This document shows, piece by piece, positions 1 through 7,035 of a DNA stretch of 7,462 nucleotides (positions within the stretch are counted from its first letter, which is position 1; each line of letters starts with the position of its first letter). A model generated the notes under the pieces. That model did not search any database. It was not told where the DNA came from and saw only the letters and a list, made by a program, of their open reading frames with translations. The DNA is from Pseudomonadota bacterium (GTDB lineage: Bacteria; Pseudomonadota; Gammaproteobacteria; Burkholderiales; Burkholderiaceae_C): assembly GCA_023394015.1 (NCBI GenBank), contig JAEXBL010000381.1, positions 1 to 7,462 of the forward strand, in the 5' to 3' direction. The translations under genes were made by a program, and so were the position numbers.

Positions 1-953
1 TCTGCGACCGTCTGCTACCCGAGAGCAGCTTCCACAAGCTTGCGCCGGAGCTGGCCGACGGCTCGATGACGCGCTCGGGTACGCCGATGCGCCTGCAGTT
101 GCTGGGCTCGGACCCGGCATGCCTGGCCGATAACGCTGCCCTGGCCTGCACCCTGGGGGCGCCGGTCATCGACCTGAACTTTGGCTGCCCGGCCAAGACG
201 GTGAACCGACACCGCGGCGGCGCCGTGTTGCTGGACGAGCCAGAGTTGGTCCACGCCATCGTTGCCGCCGTGCGCCGCGCGGTGCCGGCGCCCATCCCGG
301 TGTCGGCCAAGATGCGCCTGGGCAACGCCGACGACGCCCGCCTGCTGGACTGCGCCCACGCCATAGCCAGCGCCGGCGCCAGCGAACTGGCGGTGCACGC
401 CCGCACCAAGCTGCACGGCTACCGCCCGCCGGCCTACTGGGAACAGATCGCCCGCGTGCGCGCCGCCGTGCACCTGCCGGTGGTCGCCAATGGCGAAATC
501 TGGAGCCCGCAGGACGCCGCCCGCTGCCGCGCCGTCACCGGCTGCAGCGCCCTGATGCTGGGCCGCGGCATGGTGCGCCGCCCGGGGCTGGCGCTGGCGA
601 TCCGGCAGGCCGATCGGGCGGGGCAGGGCGATTGGGCTGGCGGCGTTGCCGGCGCTCGCGAACCGGCAGCGTCCTACAGCGACGCCGCGGTCGCCGCCCT
701 ACCATGGCGCCGCGTGGTGCCGCTGCTGGCGGACTTCTGGCGCGACGTGAACGGCCGCGTCGAGCGCCGCCACCGCGCCGGGCGACTGAAGCAATGGCTG
801 AACTACCTGCGCGTGGCCTACCCCGAGGCCCAGCAGGCCTTCGACGCCCTGCGCGTGGTGAACGACCCCGATGCCATCAGCGGTTGGATGCTGCGAATTC
901 AGGAGGGGCCGGCGCCCACCAGTCAATCGCTGGAGTCCGAGAACATTGGATAG
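1..953 (+). CDS. dusC: tRNA-dihydrouridine synthase C (5'-truncated by window edge)
   Basis: FMN-dependent enzyme that reduces a specific uridine of tRNA to dihydrouridine in the cytoplasm; DusC of E. coli modifies U16. The reading frame is open from base 3 to the TAG at 951-953, and roughly the first 40 residues lie outside the window. Visible family signatures are CDRLLP near the left edge, RLQLLG, and [18 protein letters not shown], whose Cys codon at 186-188 is the expected catalytic cysteine. Further on are [10 protein letters not shown], the NGEIW segment and LMLGRGM of the flavin-binding TIM barrel, then the C-terminal helical domain with [11 protein letters not shown]. This order matches E. 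coli DusC closely as I recall it, and the RLKQWL element argues for DusC over DusA or DusB. Compared with E. coli there is an extra Gly/Ala-rich linker of roughly 25-30 residues between barrel and helical domain (about 600-700). An ATG at 66 is internal, not the real start. Followed by an intergenic inverted repeat. Confidence 0.93.
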   Translation, partial: CDRLLPESSFHKLAPELADGSMTRSGTPMRLQLLGSDPACLADNAALACTLGAPVIDLNFGCPAKTVNRHRGGAVLLDEPELVHAIVAAVRRAVPAPIPVSAKMRLGNADDARLLDCAHAIASAGASELAVHARTKLHGYRPPAYWEQIARVRAAVHLPVVANGEIWSPQDAARCRAVTGCSALMLGRGMVRRPGLALAIRQADRAGQGDWAGGVAGAREPAASYSDAAVAALPWRRVVPLLADFWRDVNGRVERRHRAGRLKQWLNYLRVAYPEAQQAFDALRVVNDPDAISGWMLRIQEGPAPTSQSLESENIG

Positions 954-972
954 CCGAACAGCCGAAGAACAG

Positions 973-1141
973 CCGAACGCAGAGGACGCAAAGAATTCGC
1001 AGAGGGCGCAGAGGAATACAGAATCGTCATGTGGTCTGAATCCAGAATTCGTGCAGTCCGGGTGCGCAGCGCTTTGTCATGAGCGATACACAGGAAGTTT
1101 TTTTGCGTCCTCTGCGTTCACTCTGCGTCCTCTGCGTTCGG
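973..1141. repeat. Large imperfect inverted repeat with 20-bp-period arms
   Basis: The left arm (973-1014) and right arm (1098-1141) are imperfect reverse complements over about 42 bp. Each arm contains two copies of a unit with core CGCAGAGG: 978-985 and 998-1005 in the left arm, and the reverse complement CCTCTGCG at 1109-1116 and 1129-1136 in the right arm. Copy spacing is exactly 20 bp in both arms. The arms enclose about 83 bp that looks less GC-rich than the flanking genes and has no convincing ORF. The right arm is bordered by T-runs at 1098-1104 and 1142-1147, so a folded transcript would end in a T-tract as an intrinsic terminator does. Alternatives are a REP/BIME-like or MITE-like dispersed repeat. 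What I see is the symmetry; any role in termination or mobility is inference. Confidence 0.8.
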
Positions 1142-1147
1142 TTTTTT
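1098..1147 (+). terminator. Possible terminator for dusC (right arm plus T-run)
   Basis: The right arm of the inverted repeat can pair with 973-1014 in a dusC read-through transcript and is followed by six T residues at 1142-1147. The loop of about 83 nt is much larger than in a classical intrinsic terminator, so this is a weak call. No other hairpin with a T-tract is evident between dusC and the downstream membrane-protein gene. Confidence 0.3.
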
Positions 1148-1173
1148 GGTGCCTCTCACACCCCCATCGATTG

Positions 1174-1178
1174 AAGGA
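1174..1178 (+). promoter_or_regulatory. Shine-Dalgarno deciding the GTG start of the DUF808 gene
   Basis: AAGGA at 1174-1178 lies 8 nt before a GTG codon at 1187. There is no better-placed ATG before the conserved [10 protein letters not shown] segment, so this site supports GTG initiation. Confidence 0.7.
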
Positions 1179-1186
1179 CCCCCCTC

Positions 1187-2167
<981 letters not shown>

Positions 2168-2241
2168 AGCGGGACTGGTCGCCGTGATATCCCGCGTGGG
2201 CGAAACTGGCCGGCAAACCGTTACCGCCCTCAGTTATCGCT

Positions 2242-2247
2242 TAAAAT
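2242..2247 (+). promoter_or_regulatory. Probable -10 element of the toxin-antitoxin promoter
   Basis: TAAAAT at 2242-2247 is a good sigma-70 -10 hexamer in a locally AT-rich stretch just upstream of the antitoxin gene. The -35 region around 2220-2226 is poor. The position immediately before the palindrome at 2252-2265 is what autoregulated toxin-antitoxin operons usually show. Confidence 0.5.
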
Positions 2248-2269
2248 GATCGAATCGATCGATTCAATC
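2248..2269. promoter_or_regulatory. Palindromic operator candidate for antitoxin autorepression
   Basis: Bases 2252-2265 (GAATCGATCGATTC) form a perfect 14-bp palindrome. Apart from one mismatched pair (2251/2266), the symmetry extends to 2248-2269. It lies between a candidate -10 box and the antitoxin start codon, 15 nt upstream of the ATG. Phd/YefM antitoxins are known to bind palindromes in their own promoter, alone or with toxin, to repress the operon. Binding here is inferred from position and symmetry. Confidence 0.65.
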
Positions 2270-2280
2270 GAGGCAACGCC

Positions 2281-2532
2281 ATGCAAACCTTTACCGCCAA
2301 CGATGCCAAAGTCAACTTCGGCGCCTTTCTGGACGCCGCGCAACGCGAGCCGGTGCGCGTGACACGGCGCAACCGCGTGGTCGGCGTCATGGTGTCGGCG
2401 CAGGATTACGAGGCTATGCGTGCCTTCTACACCAACCGCCTGCAGCACACGCTGGCCGAAGCGGGCGCCCACGCCGCCGCCCAGGGCATGACGCCCGAGG
2501 TGCTGGACGACCTGCTTGCCGACGAAAGCTGA
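2281..2532 (+). CDS. Phd/YefM-family antitoxin
   Basis: An 83-residue protein recognised as a type II antitoxin of the Phd/YefM family. The first ~50 residues (FTANDAKVNFGAFLDAA, REPVRVTRRNRVVGVMVSAQDYEAM) are the conserved DNA-binding and dimerisation fold: the early A-x-x-A-K/R-x-x-F pattern, the PVxVTRRNRxVGVMVS strands and the closing DYE helix. The acidic, alanine-rich tail (about 55-83, ending LDDLLADES) is the expected flexible segment that neutralises the toxin. The ATG at 2281 follows GAGG at 2270-2273, spacing 7. The gene precedes a PIN-domain gene, and its TGA (2530-2532) shares one base with the toxin ATG, so the two are probably translationally coupled. The upstream palindrome suggests autoregulation. 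Gene order is antitoxin first, as is typical. Confidence 0.9.
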   Translation: MQTFTANDAKVNFGAFLDAAQREPVRVTRRNRVVGVMVSAQDYEAMRAFYTNRLQHTLAEAGAHAAAQGMTPEVLDDLLADES

Positions 2533-2999
2533 TGCCGGCCGACGCGCCCGGCCCGGCACCCAACCCCGGCGCAGCAGGCCTGCCGCCGCGCGTGGTGCTC
2601 GACACCAACGTCCTCATCAGCGCCGCGCTGCTGCCACATTCCGTGCCGGCGCGCCTGTTGCAGCAAGTGTTGCTGCGTTCGCGGCCGGTGTTCTCGCAAG
2701 CCACGTTTGCCGAACTGGAAACGAGACTGTGGAAGCCCAAGTTCGATCGCTACACCACCCTCGACATCCGCCGCCGCCTGTTGACCGACCTGTCGGCCGT
2801 GGCCGAGTGGGTGCAGCCCCGCAGCACTGCGCGCCACAGCCGCGACCCCGACGATGACGCCTTTATTCACGCCGCGATCGCAGGCGAGGCGGCTTGGCTG
2901 GTCACCGGGGATGCGGATCTGTTGGTGCTGGGGCAGGTGCAAGCGGTGAAAGTGATTCGGCCTGCCGATGCGGCCGCACGGTCCAAGGCCGGGGCCTGA
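2532..2999 (+). CDS. PIN-domain ribonuclease toxin (COG1569-like)
   Basis: A 155-residue PIN-domain protein, the likely toxin partner of the preceding antitoxin. PIN toxins are metal-dependent endoribonucleases acting on tRNA, rRNA or mRNA. Acidic active-site candidates are D24 in VVLDTNVLIS, E61 in TFAELE, the D105-D109 cluster in RDPDDDAFIHAA, and D127/D129 in VTGDADLL. This spacing fits the 'putative toxin component, PIN family' group (COG1569-like) better than classical VapC. The start ATG overlaps the antitoxin stop (TGATG) with only weak Shine-Dalgarno sequence, consistent with coupling. Residues 1-18 are a Pro/Ala/Gly-rich extension before the first strand; initiation at a GTG at about 2592 would remove most of it but break the coupling. 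It converges with the PdxH-like gene, the two stop codons being separated by 34 bp. Target RNA cannot be told from sequence. Confidence 0.88.
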   Translation: MPADAPGPAPNPGAAGLPPRVVLDTNVLISAALLPHSVPARLLQQVLLRSRPVFSQATFAELETRLWKPKFDRYTTLDIRRRLLTDLSAVAEWVQPRSTARHSRDPDDDAFIHAAIAGEAAWLVTGDADLLVLGQVQAVKVIRPADAAARSKAGA

Positions 3000-3033
3000 T
3001 CTGCCGGTCCCACGCGCCCGCCGCCAACGGTCG

Positions 3034-3636
3034 TCAGGGCTGGAGGAGTTCTACAGCCCAGCGCCCATCTCGCTGCCAAAACCGCTCACGCCGGTGCAGC
3101 CGGTCTTCCTGGAAGTTCAGGAACTCGACGCTGACCGGCGCGATGGTGAACGCGCCCCAGTGGTCGGGTATGGGGATGTCGGCACCTTCCAGCGAAGCAC
3201 GCAGCGCCGCACGCCGTTGGCGAAGCTGTTCCATGGATTCGAGTGGCTGGCTTTGCTGGCTGCACAGGGTGGCGAGCTGCGCCTCTCGCGGGCGTGATTG
3301 CCACCAGGGCTTGGCCCGCGCGCGGTCGAGGCGCGTGGCCGTACCCTGCACCCGAATCTGAACGCCGAGCGGCTCCCACCACACCGTCAGCGCCGCCCGT
3401 GGACAGTGCGCCAGTTCGGCCGCCTTGGGCGCATCGAGCGCGGTGCAGAAGACGAAGCCTTCGGCCGTGGCGGCCTTCAGGTCGACGAACCGCGCATTCG
3501 GAAAGCCGTGCCCATCGACCGTGGAGAGGCACACCGCGCCCTGGTGCCGGATGGCGGGGTCGGCCTTGGCCGCGCGCCACGCGTCGTTGAACCTTTGCAG
3601 GACGTGGTCGAGCGTGGCGGGCTGGGCGGACAGCAT
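3034..3636 (-). CDS. Divergent pyridoxamine 5'-phosphate oxidase (PdxH)-like flavoprotein
   Basis: A 200-residue protein of the PNPOx-like split-barrel FMN family. The start at 3636 lies 16 nt after the stop of the upstream acyl-CoA ligase; an in-frame ATG at 3723 would overlap the ligase by 71 nt with non-family sequence and is rejected. PdxH-like segments are STVDGHGFPNARFVDLK (38-54), QIRVQGTATRL (93-103), SRPREAQLATLCSQQS (114-129), IPDHWGAF (156-163) and the C-terminal DRLHRRERFWQRDGRW (178-193). Aligned by eye with E. coli PdxH, K72, R133, R197 and H199 are kept (K54, R115, R179, H181). Tyr129 appears as W111, Ser137 as A119 and the FMN-contact Trp191 as L173. Two of the four PLP-phosphate contacts are therefore altered, so it may be a paralogue with another substrate rather than the PLP-synthesising enzyme. 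Last gene of the minus-strand cluster. Confidence 0.82.
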   Translation of the reverse strand: MLSAQPATLDHVLQRFNDAWRAAKADPAIRHQGAVCLSTVDGHGFPNARFVDLKAATAEGFVFCTALDAPKAAELAHCPRAALTVWWEPLGVQIRVQGTATRLDRARAKPWWQSRPREAQLATLCSQQSQPLESMEQLRQRRAALRASLEGADIPIPDHWGAFTIAPVSVEFLNFQEDRLHRRERFWQRDGRWAVELLQP

Positions 3637-3652
3637 GGCGTGTGTCGGCCGC

Positions 3653-5206
3653 TCAATCCACCTCAATCGTCTTGCGCAATTCGCGCTTGAGCAGCTTGCC
3701 GCTGGGGTTCTTGGGCAGGGCATCGACGAAGACCACGCGCTTGGGCGCCTTGAAGGTGGCCATGTGGGCGTTGCAGTGGGCCAGCACCTGCTCCTCGGTC
3801 AGCTCCTGCCCCTGCTTGACGACGATGACGGCGGTGACAGCCTCGACCCATTTCGGGTCGGGCAGGCCGACGACGGCAACTTCGCTGACCTCGGGCAGGC
3901 GGTAGATCATCTCCTCGACCTCGCGGCTGGCCACGTTTTCGCCGCCGGTCTTGATCATGTCCTTCTTGCGGTCGACCACGCTGATGTAGCCTTCCTCGTC
4001 GATCACGCCCAGGTCGCCCGAGTGGAACCAGTCGCCGCTGAAGGATTCGGCGGTGCGCTCGGGGTCGTTCAGGTAGCCCAGCATCAGGTGCGGCGAGCGG
4101 TGCACGATCTCGCCGACCTCGCCCACGGGCACGTCGCGCATGTCGTCGTCGACCACGCGGGTCTCGACGTTGATGACCGGGCGGCCGGCCGAGCCGGGCT
4201 TGCGCAACTGGTCGTCGGGGCCGAGCATGGTGGCCAGCGGCGCGATCTCGGTCTGGCCGTACAGGTTCCACAGCCGCACTTTCGGCAGGCGGCGGGCGAT
4301 TTCCTTGAGCACCTCCACGGGCATGATCGACGCGCCGTAGTAGCCCTTGGCCAGCTTGGAGAGGTCGGCCTGGTCGAACTGCGGCGAGCGCAGCAGTGCG
4401 ATCCACACCGTGGGCGCGGCGAAGAAGCTGGTGATGCCGTGCTCGGCCATCATGGCCAGCAGGTTGTCGGCGGTGGGCTTGGCGGTGATGTAGTTGGTGG
4501 CGCCGACGTAGATCATGGGGCCGAAGAACACGTCGAGCTGGGCGCAGTGGTACAGCGGCAGGGCGTGCAGGGTGACGTCGGCCTCGGCCACCTCGGCGTT
4601 GATGCAGCAGCTGACGTACTGCCACAGCACGGCGTCGTGGGTCAGCATGGCGCCCTTCGGGCTCGATTCGGTACCGCTGGTGTAGACCACCTGCAGCAGG
4701 TCGGTGCTTTGCAGCGGCACCTCGGGCAGGGGCGCGGTGCAGGCGGCCAGCTCGTGAAAGCTGACCATGCCCTCCACCGGTTCGCTGGGGTCTTCGGCGG
4801 GGATCCAGATGAACTGCTGCACCTGGGTGTCCAGCCCGGCGGCGGCGCGCGCCAGTTCGGCCAGGCCGCTGTCGGTGGCCAGGGTCCTGGCGCCGGCGTG
4901 GCGCAGGATGTAGGCCACCTCGTCGGCCTTGAGCATGAAGTTGATCGGCACCAGCACCGCGCCCAGGCGCGCCAGCGCAAAGCGCATGGCGACGAAGCCG
5001 TGCGAGTTGCGCGCCAGCATGGCGACCTTGTCGCCATGGCCCACGCCGCGCTGCGCCAGGCCGGCGGCCAGGCGGGTGACGAGGGCGTCGAACTCGGCAT
5101 AGGTCCAGCGCGTGTCGCCGCAGTGGATGGCCAGCTTGTTCGGCAGGCGCAGGGCGGTGCGGCGCAGCAGGTCGGCCAGGGTCTGGCGGCGGGTGACGGG
5201 GTTCAT
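3653..5206 (-). CDS. AMP-forming acyl-CoA synthetase (fatty-acyl-CoA ligase family)
   Basis: A 517-residue member of the ANL adenylating superfamily, which activates a carboxylic acid with ATP to an acyl-adenylate and transfers it to CoA. All core motifs are intact: the P-loop YTSGTESSPKG (175-185), PLYHCAQLD (217-225), the YGQTE motif (316-320), GDWFHSGDLG with the ATP-ribose Asp (391-400, D398), the hinge DRKKDMIKTGGENV (412-425), and the C-terminal PKNPSGKLLKRELR with catalytic Lys504. Length is normal for medium/long-chain acyl-CoA ligases such as FadD13-like enzymes. Specificity cannot be read reliably; a fatty acid or aromatic acid is possible. The start is well defined by AAAGGAGA at 5212-5219 (minus strand), 5-7 nt before the ATG. 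It lies 75 nt downstream of the methyltransferase and 16 nt upstream of the PdxH-like gene. The divergent SDR supports a beta-oxidation-type context. Confidence 0.92.
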   Translation of the reverse strand: MNPVTRRQTLADLLRRTALRLPNKLAIHCGDTRWTYAEFDALVTRLAAGLAQRGVGHGDKVAMLARNSHGFVAMRFALARLGAVLVPINFMLKADEVAYILRHAGARTLATDSGLAELARAAAGLDTQVQQFIWIPAEDPSEPVEGMVSFHELAACTAPLPEVPLQSTDLLQVVYTSGTESSPKGAMLTHDAVLWQYVSCCINAEVAEADVTLHALPLYHCAQLDVFFGPMIYVGATNYITAKPTADNLLAMMAEHGITSFFAAPTVWIALLRSPQFDQADLSKLAKGYYGASIMPVEVLKEIARRLPKVRLWNLYGQTEIAPLATMLGPDDQLRKPGSAGRPVINVETRVVDDDMRDVPVGEVGEIVHRSPHLMLGYLNDPERTAESFSGDWFHSGDLGVIDEEGYISVVDRKKDMIKTGGENVASREVEEMIYRLPEVSEVAVVGLPDPKWVEAVTAVIVVKQGQELTEEQVLAHCNAHMATFKAPKRVVFVDALPKNPSGKLLKRELRKTIEVD

Positions 5207-5211
5207 GGCGT

Positions 5212-5219
5212 GTCTCCTT
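5212..5219 (-). promoter_or_regulatory. Strong Shine-Dalgarno of the acyl-CoA synthetase gene
   Basis: Read on the minus strand this is AAAGGAGA, a near-perfect ribosome-binding site just before the ATG at 5206. It is the strongest ribosome-binding site in the minus-strand cluster, suggesting the ligase is translated more efficiently than the genes around it. Confidence 0.75.
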
Positions 5220-5281
5220 TCAACGGCTGAGAGGTTCGAGGGGGTTCAGAGTTGCCGCGCCCGCGCAGCAGGCGCAGGTCG

Positions 5282-5992
5282 CTATATCTTTTGAAGCAGG
5301 TTGACGCGCATCGGGCGGATGAAGGGCTCGCCCGGCGCGGGGTGCAGGGCCTCGAAGCGTTCGCGCACGCGCTCGCGCATGTCGGCGCTCCAGCGGCGGT
5401 CGGCGTAGGTCACGCCGGTCATGCGGCGCTCGAAGTCGTCGAAGTCGGCGTAGCGCACGGGCACCAGAAAGTGGTGCTCGGCCACCTCGCGCCAGCCGCC
5501 GCCGGCCAGGGCGCGCTGCACGGCCTGGTAGGCAGCGCGGCGCACGGCCTGCTCGTCGTTGAACAGGCGCACGATCTCGTTCAGCGCGCCGCTGTAGACC
5601 GGCTCGGACACGTACAGGTGGCCGCCGGTCCTGAGCACGCGCCGGGTCTCGGCCAGGCCCTGGTCGAGCGCGTCCAGCGGCACGTGGTGCAGCGACTTGA
5701 GCATCAGCGCCAGGTCGAAGCGGCCGTCATCGAAGGGAATTGCCTGCGCCCCGGCGGCAACGAAGTCCAGCCCCGGCGTGGGCGGCGCGGCCAGGTTCTT
5801 GGCGTGCTGGGCCTGGTCCACCTCCAGCCCGGTGACGGTGCAGCCGGGGTAGGCGGCCAGCAGCTTGCGCGACAGGTAGGCCGAGCCGCAGCCCAGCTCG
5901 ATGATGCGCTGGCTGTGCAGCGGCACCAGGCGGTTCAGCAGCGCCAGCTCGTCGGTGACGACGTCGGTGGGGGTGAAGTCGGGGATTTCCAT
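5282..5992 (-). CDS. Class I SAM-dependent methyltransferase
   Basis: A 236-residue protein with a Rossmann-type methyltransferase fold (Methyltransf_11-like). Motif I is RIIELGCGSAYLSRKL (29-44, core ELGCG 32-36). An acidic residue ends the second strand in VTGLEVD (E57), where the SAM ribose is normally held. The motif IV region is FDLALMLKSLHHVPLD, and RRVLRTGGHLYVSEP is the usual strand and turn after it. The distal third (VRYADFDDFERRM through FIRPMRVNLLQK) is probably the substrate-recognition part; I do not recognise the substrate. The start at 5992 is chosen because it lies 11 nt after the Nudix stop and just before the first conserved sequence. The frame stays open to 6130, but that extension lies over the Nudix gene and is low-complexity. 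The ribosome-binding site is weak (GAAG), suggesting coupling to the Nudix gene. Stop is TAG at 5282-5284. Confidence 0.87.
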   Translation of the reverse strand: MEIPDFTPTDVVTDELALLNRLVPLHSQRIIELGCGSAYLSRKLLAAYPGCTVTGLEVDQAQHAKNLAAPPTPGLDFVAAGAQAIPFDDGRFDLALMLKSLHHVPLDALDQGLAETRRVLRTGGHLYVSEPVYSGALNEIVRLFNDEQAVRRAAYQAVQRALAGGGWREVAEHHFLVPVRYADFDDFERRMTGVTYADRRWSADMRERVRERFEALHPAPGEPFIRPMRVNLLQKI

Positions 5993-6003
5993 GGCTTCGC
6001 CAA

Positions 6004-6894
6004 TCAATCCAGGTAGGCGCCAAAGCCCTGCGGCGGCTCGAAGCGCCGGTTGCGCCAGATGAGGCGCGTGGGCACCGGCTCGGGCAGGGCGCGCTGGGGC
6101 ACCGGGTGGGCCGCGTCGCCGGGGTAGCACAGCACGCGGGTGTCGCCTTCTTCCACCGGCTCGGGGTGCACCAGCGGCGGCGTGCGGCGGCGGGCGTCCT
6201 GCATGGCCCCGGCCACGTCGCGGTATTGCAGCAGGTGCAGCAGGCTGGCGATCTGGGGTGGCGCCAGGTCGATCTCGTGCGCGCGGTACTGCTTCAGGGC
6301 GGTGCGGGGCGTGAGCCAGCGCACCTCGGTGGCCTCGAAGTCGTCGTGCTTGGCCTCCTGCAGCGGCGGCACGGCGGCCAGGAAGAAGCGGGTGTCGAAG
6401 CGCTTGTTCATCACCGAGGGGCGGCGCGGCGTGATCCAGCGCGACCAGGGGGCCAGGGCGTCGGTGTCCAGCTTGGCATTCTTTTCAGCCAGCAGGGCGG
6501 CGAACGGCTCGCCGGTGCGCAGGCGTGCGCAGGTGCTGGCGCTGTGGGTGGCGATCTCGTCGGCGCCGACCTGCAGGAACAGCACGCCCGATTCCTCGGC
6601 CGCCTCGCGGGCGGCGGCCACGTAGAAGGCCGCGGCCTGCTCGGGCGACAGCGCCGGCTCGCCCAGGCGCGCGTGCAGCTCGGCGGGGGCGCGGTCCAGC
6701 TGCGCCAGGGTGTCGGCGCTGGCGTCCTGGGCGTCCACCTTGCCGCCCGGAAACACGTAGGCGCCGCCCAGCACCGCCGAATCGGCATGGCGGCGCATCA
6801 GCAGCACCTCCAGCCCGGTGGCGCCGTCGCGCAGCATCACCACGCTGGCCGAGTCGCGCGGCGGTGTGTCGATGATGTCGTGGTTGAGTTCCAT
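6004..6894 (-). CDS. Nudix hydrolase, NUDT19/CoA-diphosphatase-like
   Basis: A 296-residue Nudix-fold hydrolase. The Nudix box is split: the first half is YVFPGGKVDAQD (46-57) and the second AAAREAAEESGVLF (93-106). R96, E97, E100, E101 and G103 supply the REUXEEXGU metal-binding core. About 31 extra residues sit between the halves relative to the canonical GX5EX7REUXEEXGU. Such an insertion is characteristic of the NUDT19-like group, whose mammalian member cleaves CoA and acyl-CoA diphosphates. Other family features are the N-terminal SASVVMLRDG with LEVLLMRRH (15-35), SRWITPRRPSVMNKRFDTRFFLA, and EVRWLTP. CoA or acyl-CoA is therefore a plausible substrate, strengthened by the acyl-CoA synthetase in the same cluster, but unproven. 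The start at 6894 precedes the first conserved strand; the frame stays open to 7038, but that part is low-complexity. No clear Shine-Dalgarno is seen. First gene of the cluster. Confidence 0.88.
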   Translation of the reverse strand: MELNHDIIDTPPRDSASVVMLRDGATGLEVLLMRRHADSAVLGGAYVFPGGKVDAQDASADTLAQLDRAPAELHARLGEPALSPEQAAAFYVAAAREAAEESGVLFLQVGADEIATHSASTCARLRTGEPFAALLAEKNAKLDTDALAPWSRWITPRRPSVMNKRFDTRFFLAAVPPLQEAKHDDFEATEVRWLTPRTALKQYRAHEIDLAPPQIASLLHLLQYRDVAGAMQDARRRTPPLVHPEPVEEGDTRVLCYPGDAAHPVPQRALPEPVPTRLIWRNRRFEPPQGFGAYLD

Positions 6895-6966
6895 GGGCGC
6901 TGATTGTGCCGCCGGTGGGCGCCGGTGCGGCTGTCCGCTGGGCAACAGGGTAGATGGCGGCGCTGC

Positions 6967-6996
6967 TTTACAGTGCGGGCCGAGCTCTGGAACGAA
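6967..6996 (-). promoter_or_regulatory. Weak candidate promoter for the Nudix-led gene cluster
   Basis: On the minus strand, TTCGTT (6991-6996) and TGTAAA (6967-6972) are spaced by 18 bp and lie about 75 bp upstream of the Nudix start. Both hexamers deviate from sigma-70 consensus. It is listed because it is the best pair I found in this intergenic region. Confidence 0.25.
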
Positions 6997-7035
6997 ACAT
7001 GATTTCGCTTTGCGCGATGACTGGCGCTGGCGGGC

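Noticed and set aside
2986..2997. AGGCC-GG-GGCCT palindrome at the toxin stop as a terminator
   Set aside because: The stem is only 5 bp with a 2-nt loop and no T-run follows in either direction; chance palindromes are common at this GC content.
3425..5230. A 601-codon open frame on the plus strand opposite the acyl-CoA synthetase
   Set aside because: Its translation is rich in His, Gly, Val, Ala and Gln with no domain signature, and it lies antisense to a gene with every expected ANL motif. Long antisense frames are expected in very GC-rich DNA.
5207..5281. Gap between methyltransferase and acyl-CoA synthetase searched for promoter or terminator
   Set aside because: Apart from the ribosome-binding site of the ligase I see no convincing hexamer pair or hairpin with a T-tract.
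5252..6016. A 254-codon plus-strand frame opposite the methyltransferase
   Set aside because: No motif and typical antisense composition, while the minus strand carries an intact SAM-binding motif.
5993..6130. N-terminal extension of the methyltransferase into the Nudix gene
   Set aside because: The added residues are Arg/Pro/Ala-rich and overlap the 3' end of the Nudix gene; the ATG at 5992 gives normal family length and operon spacing.
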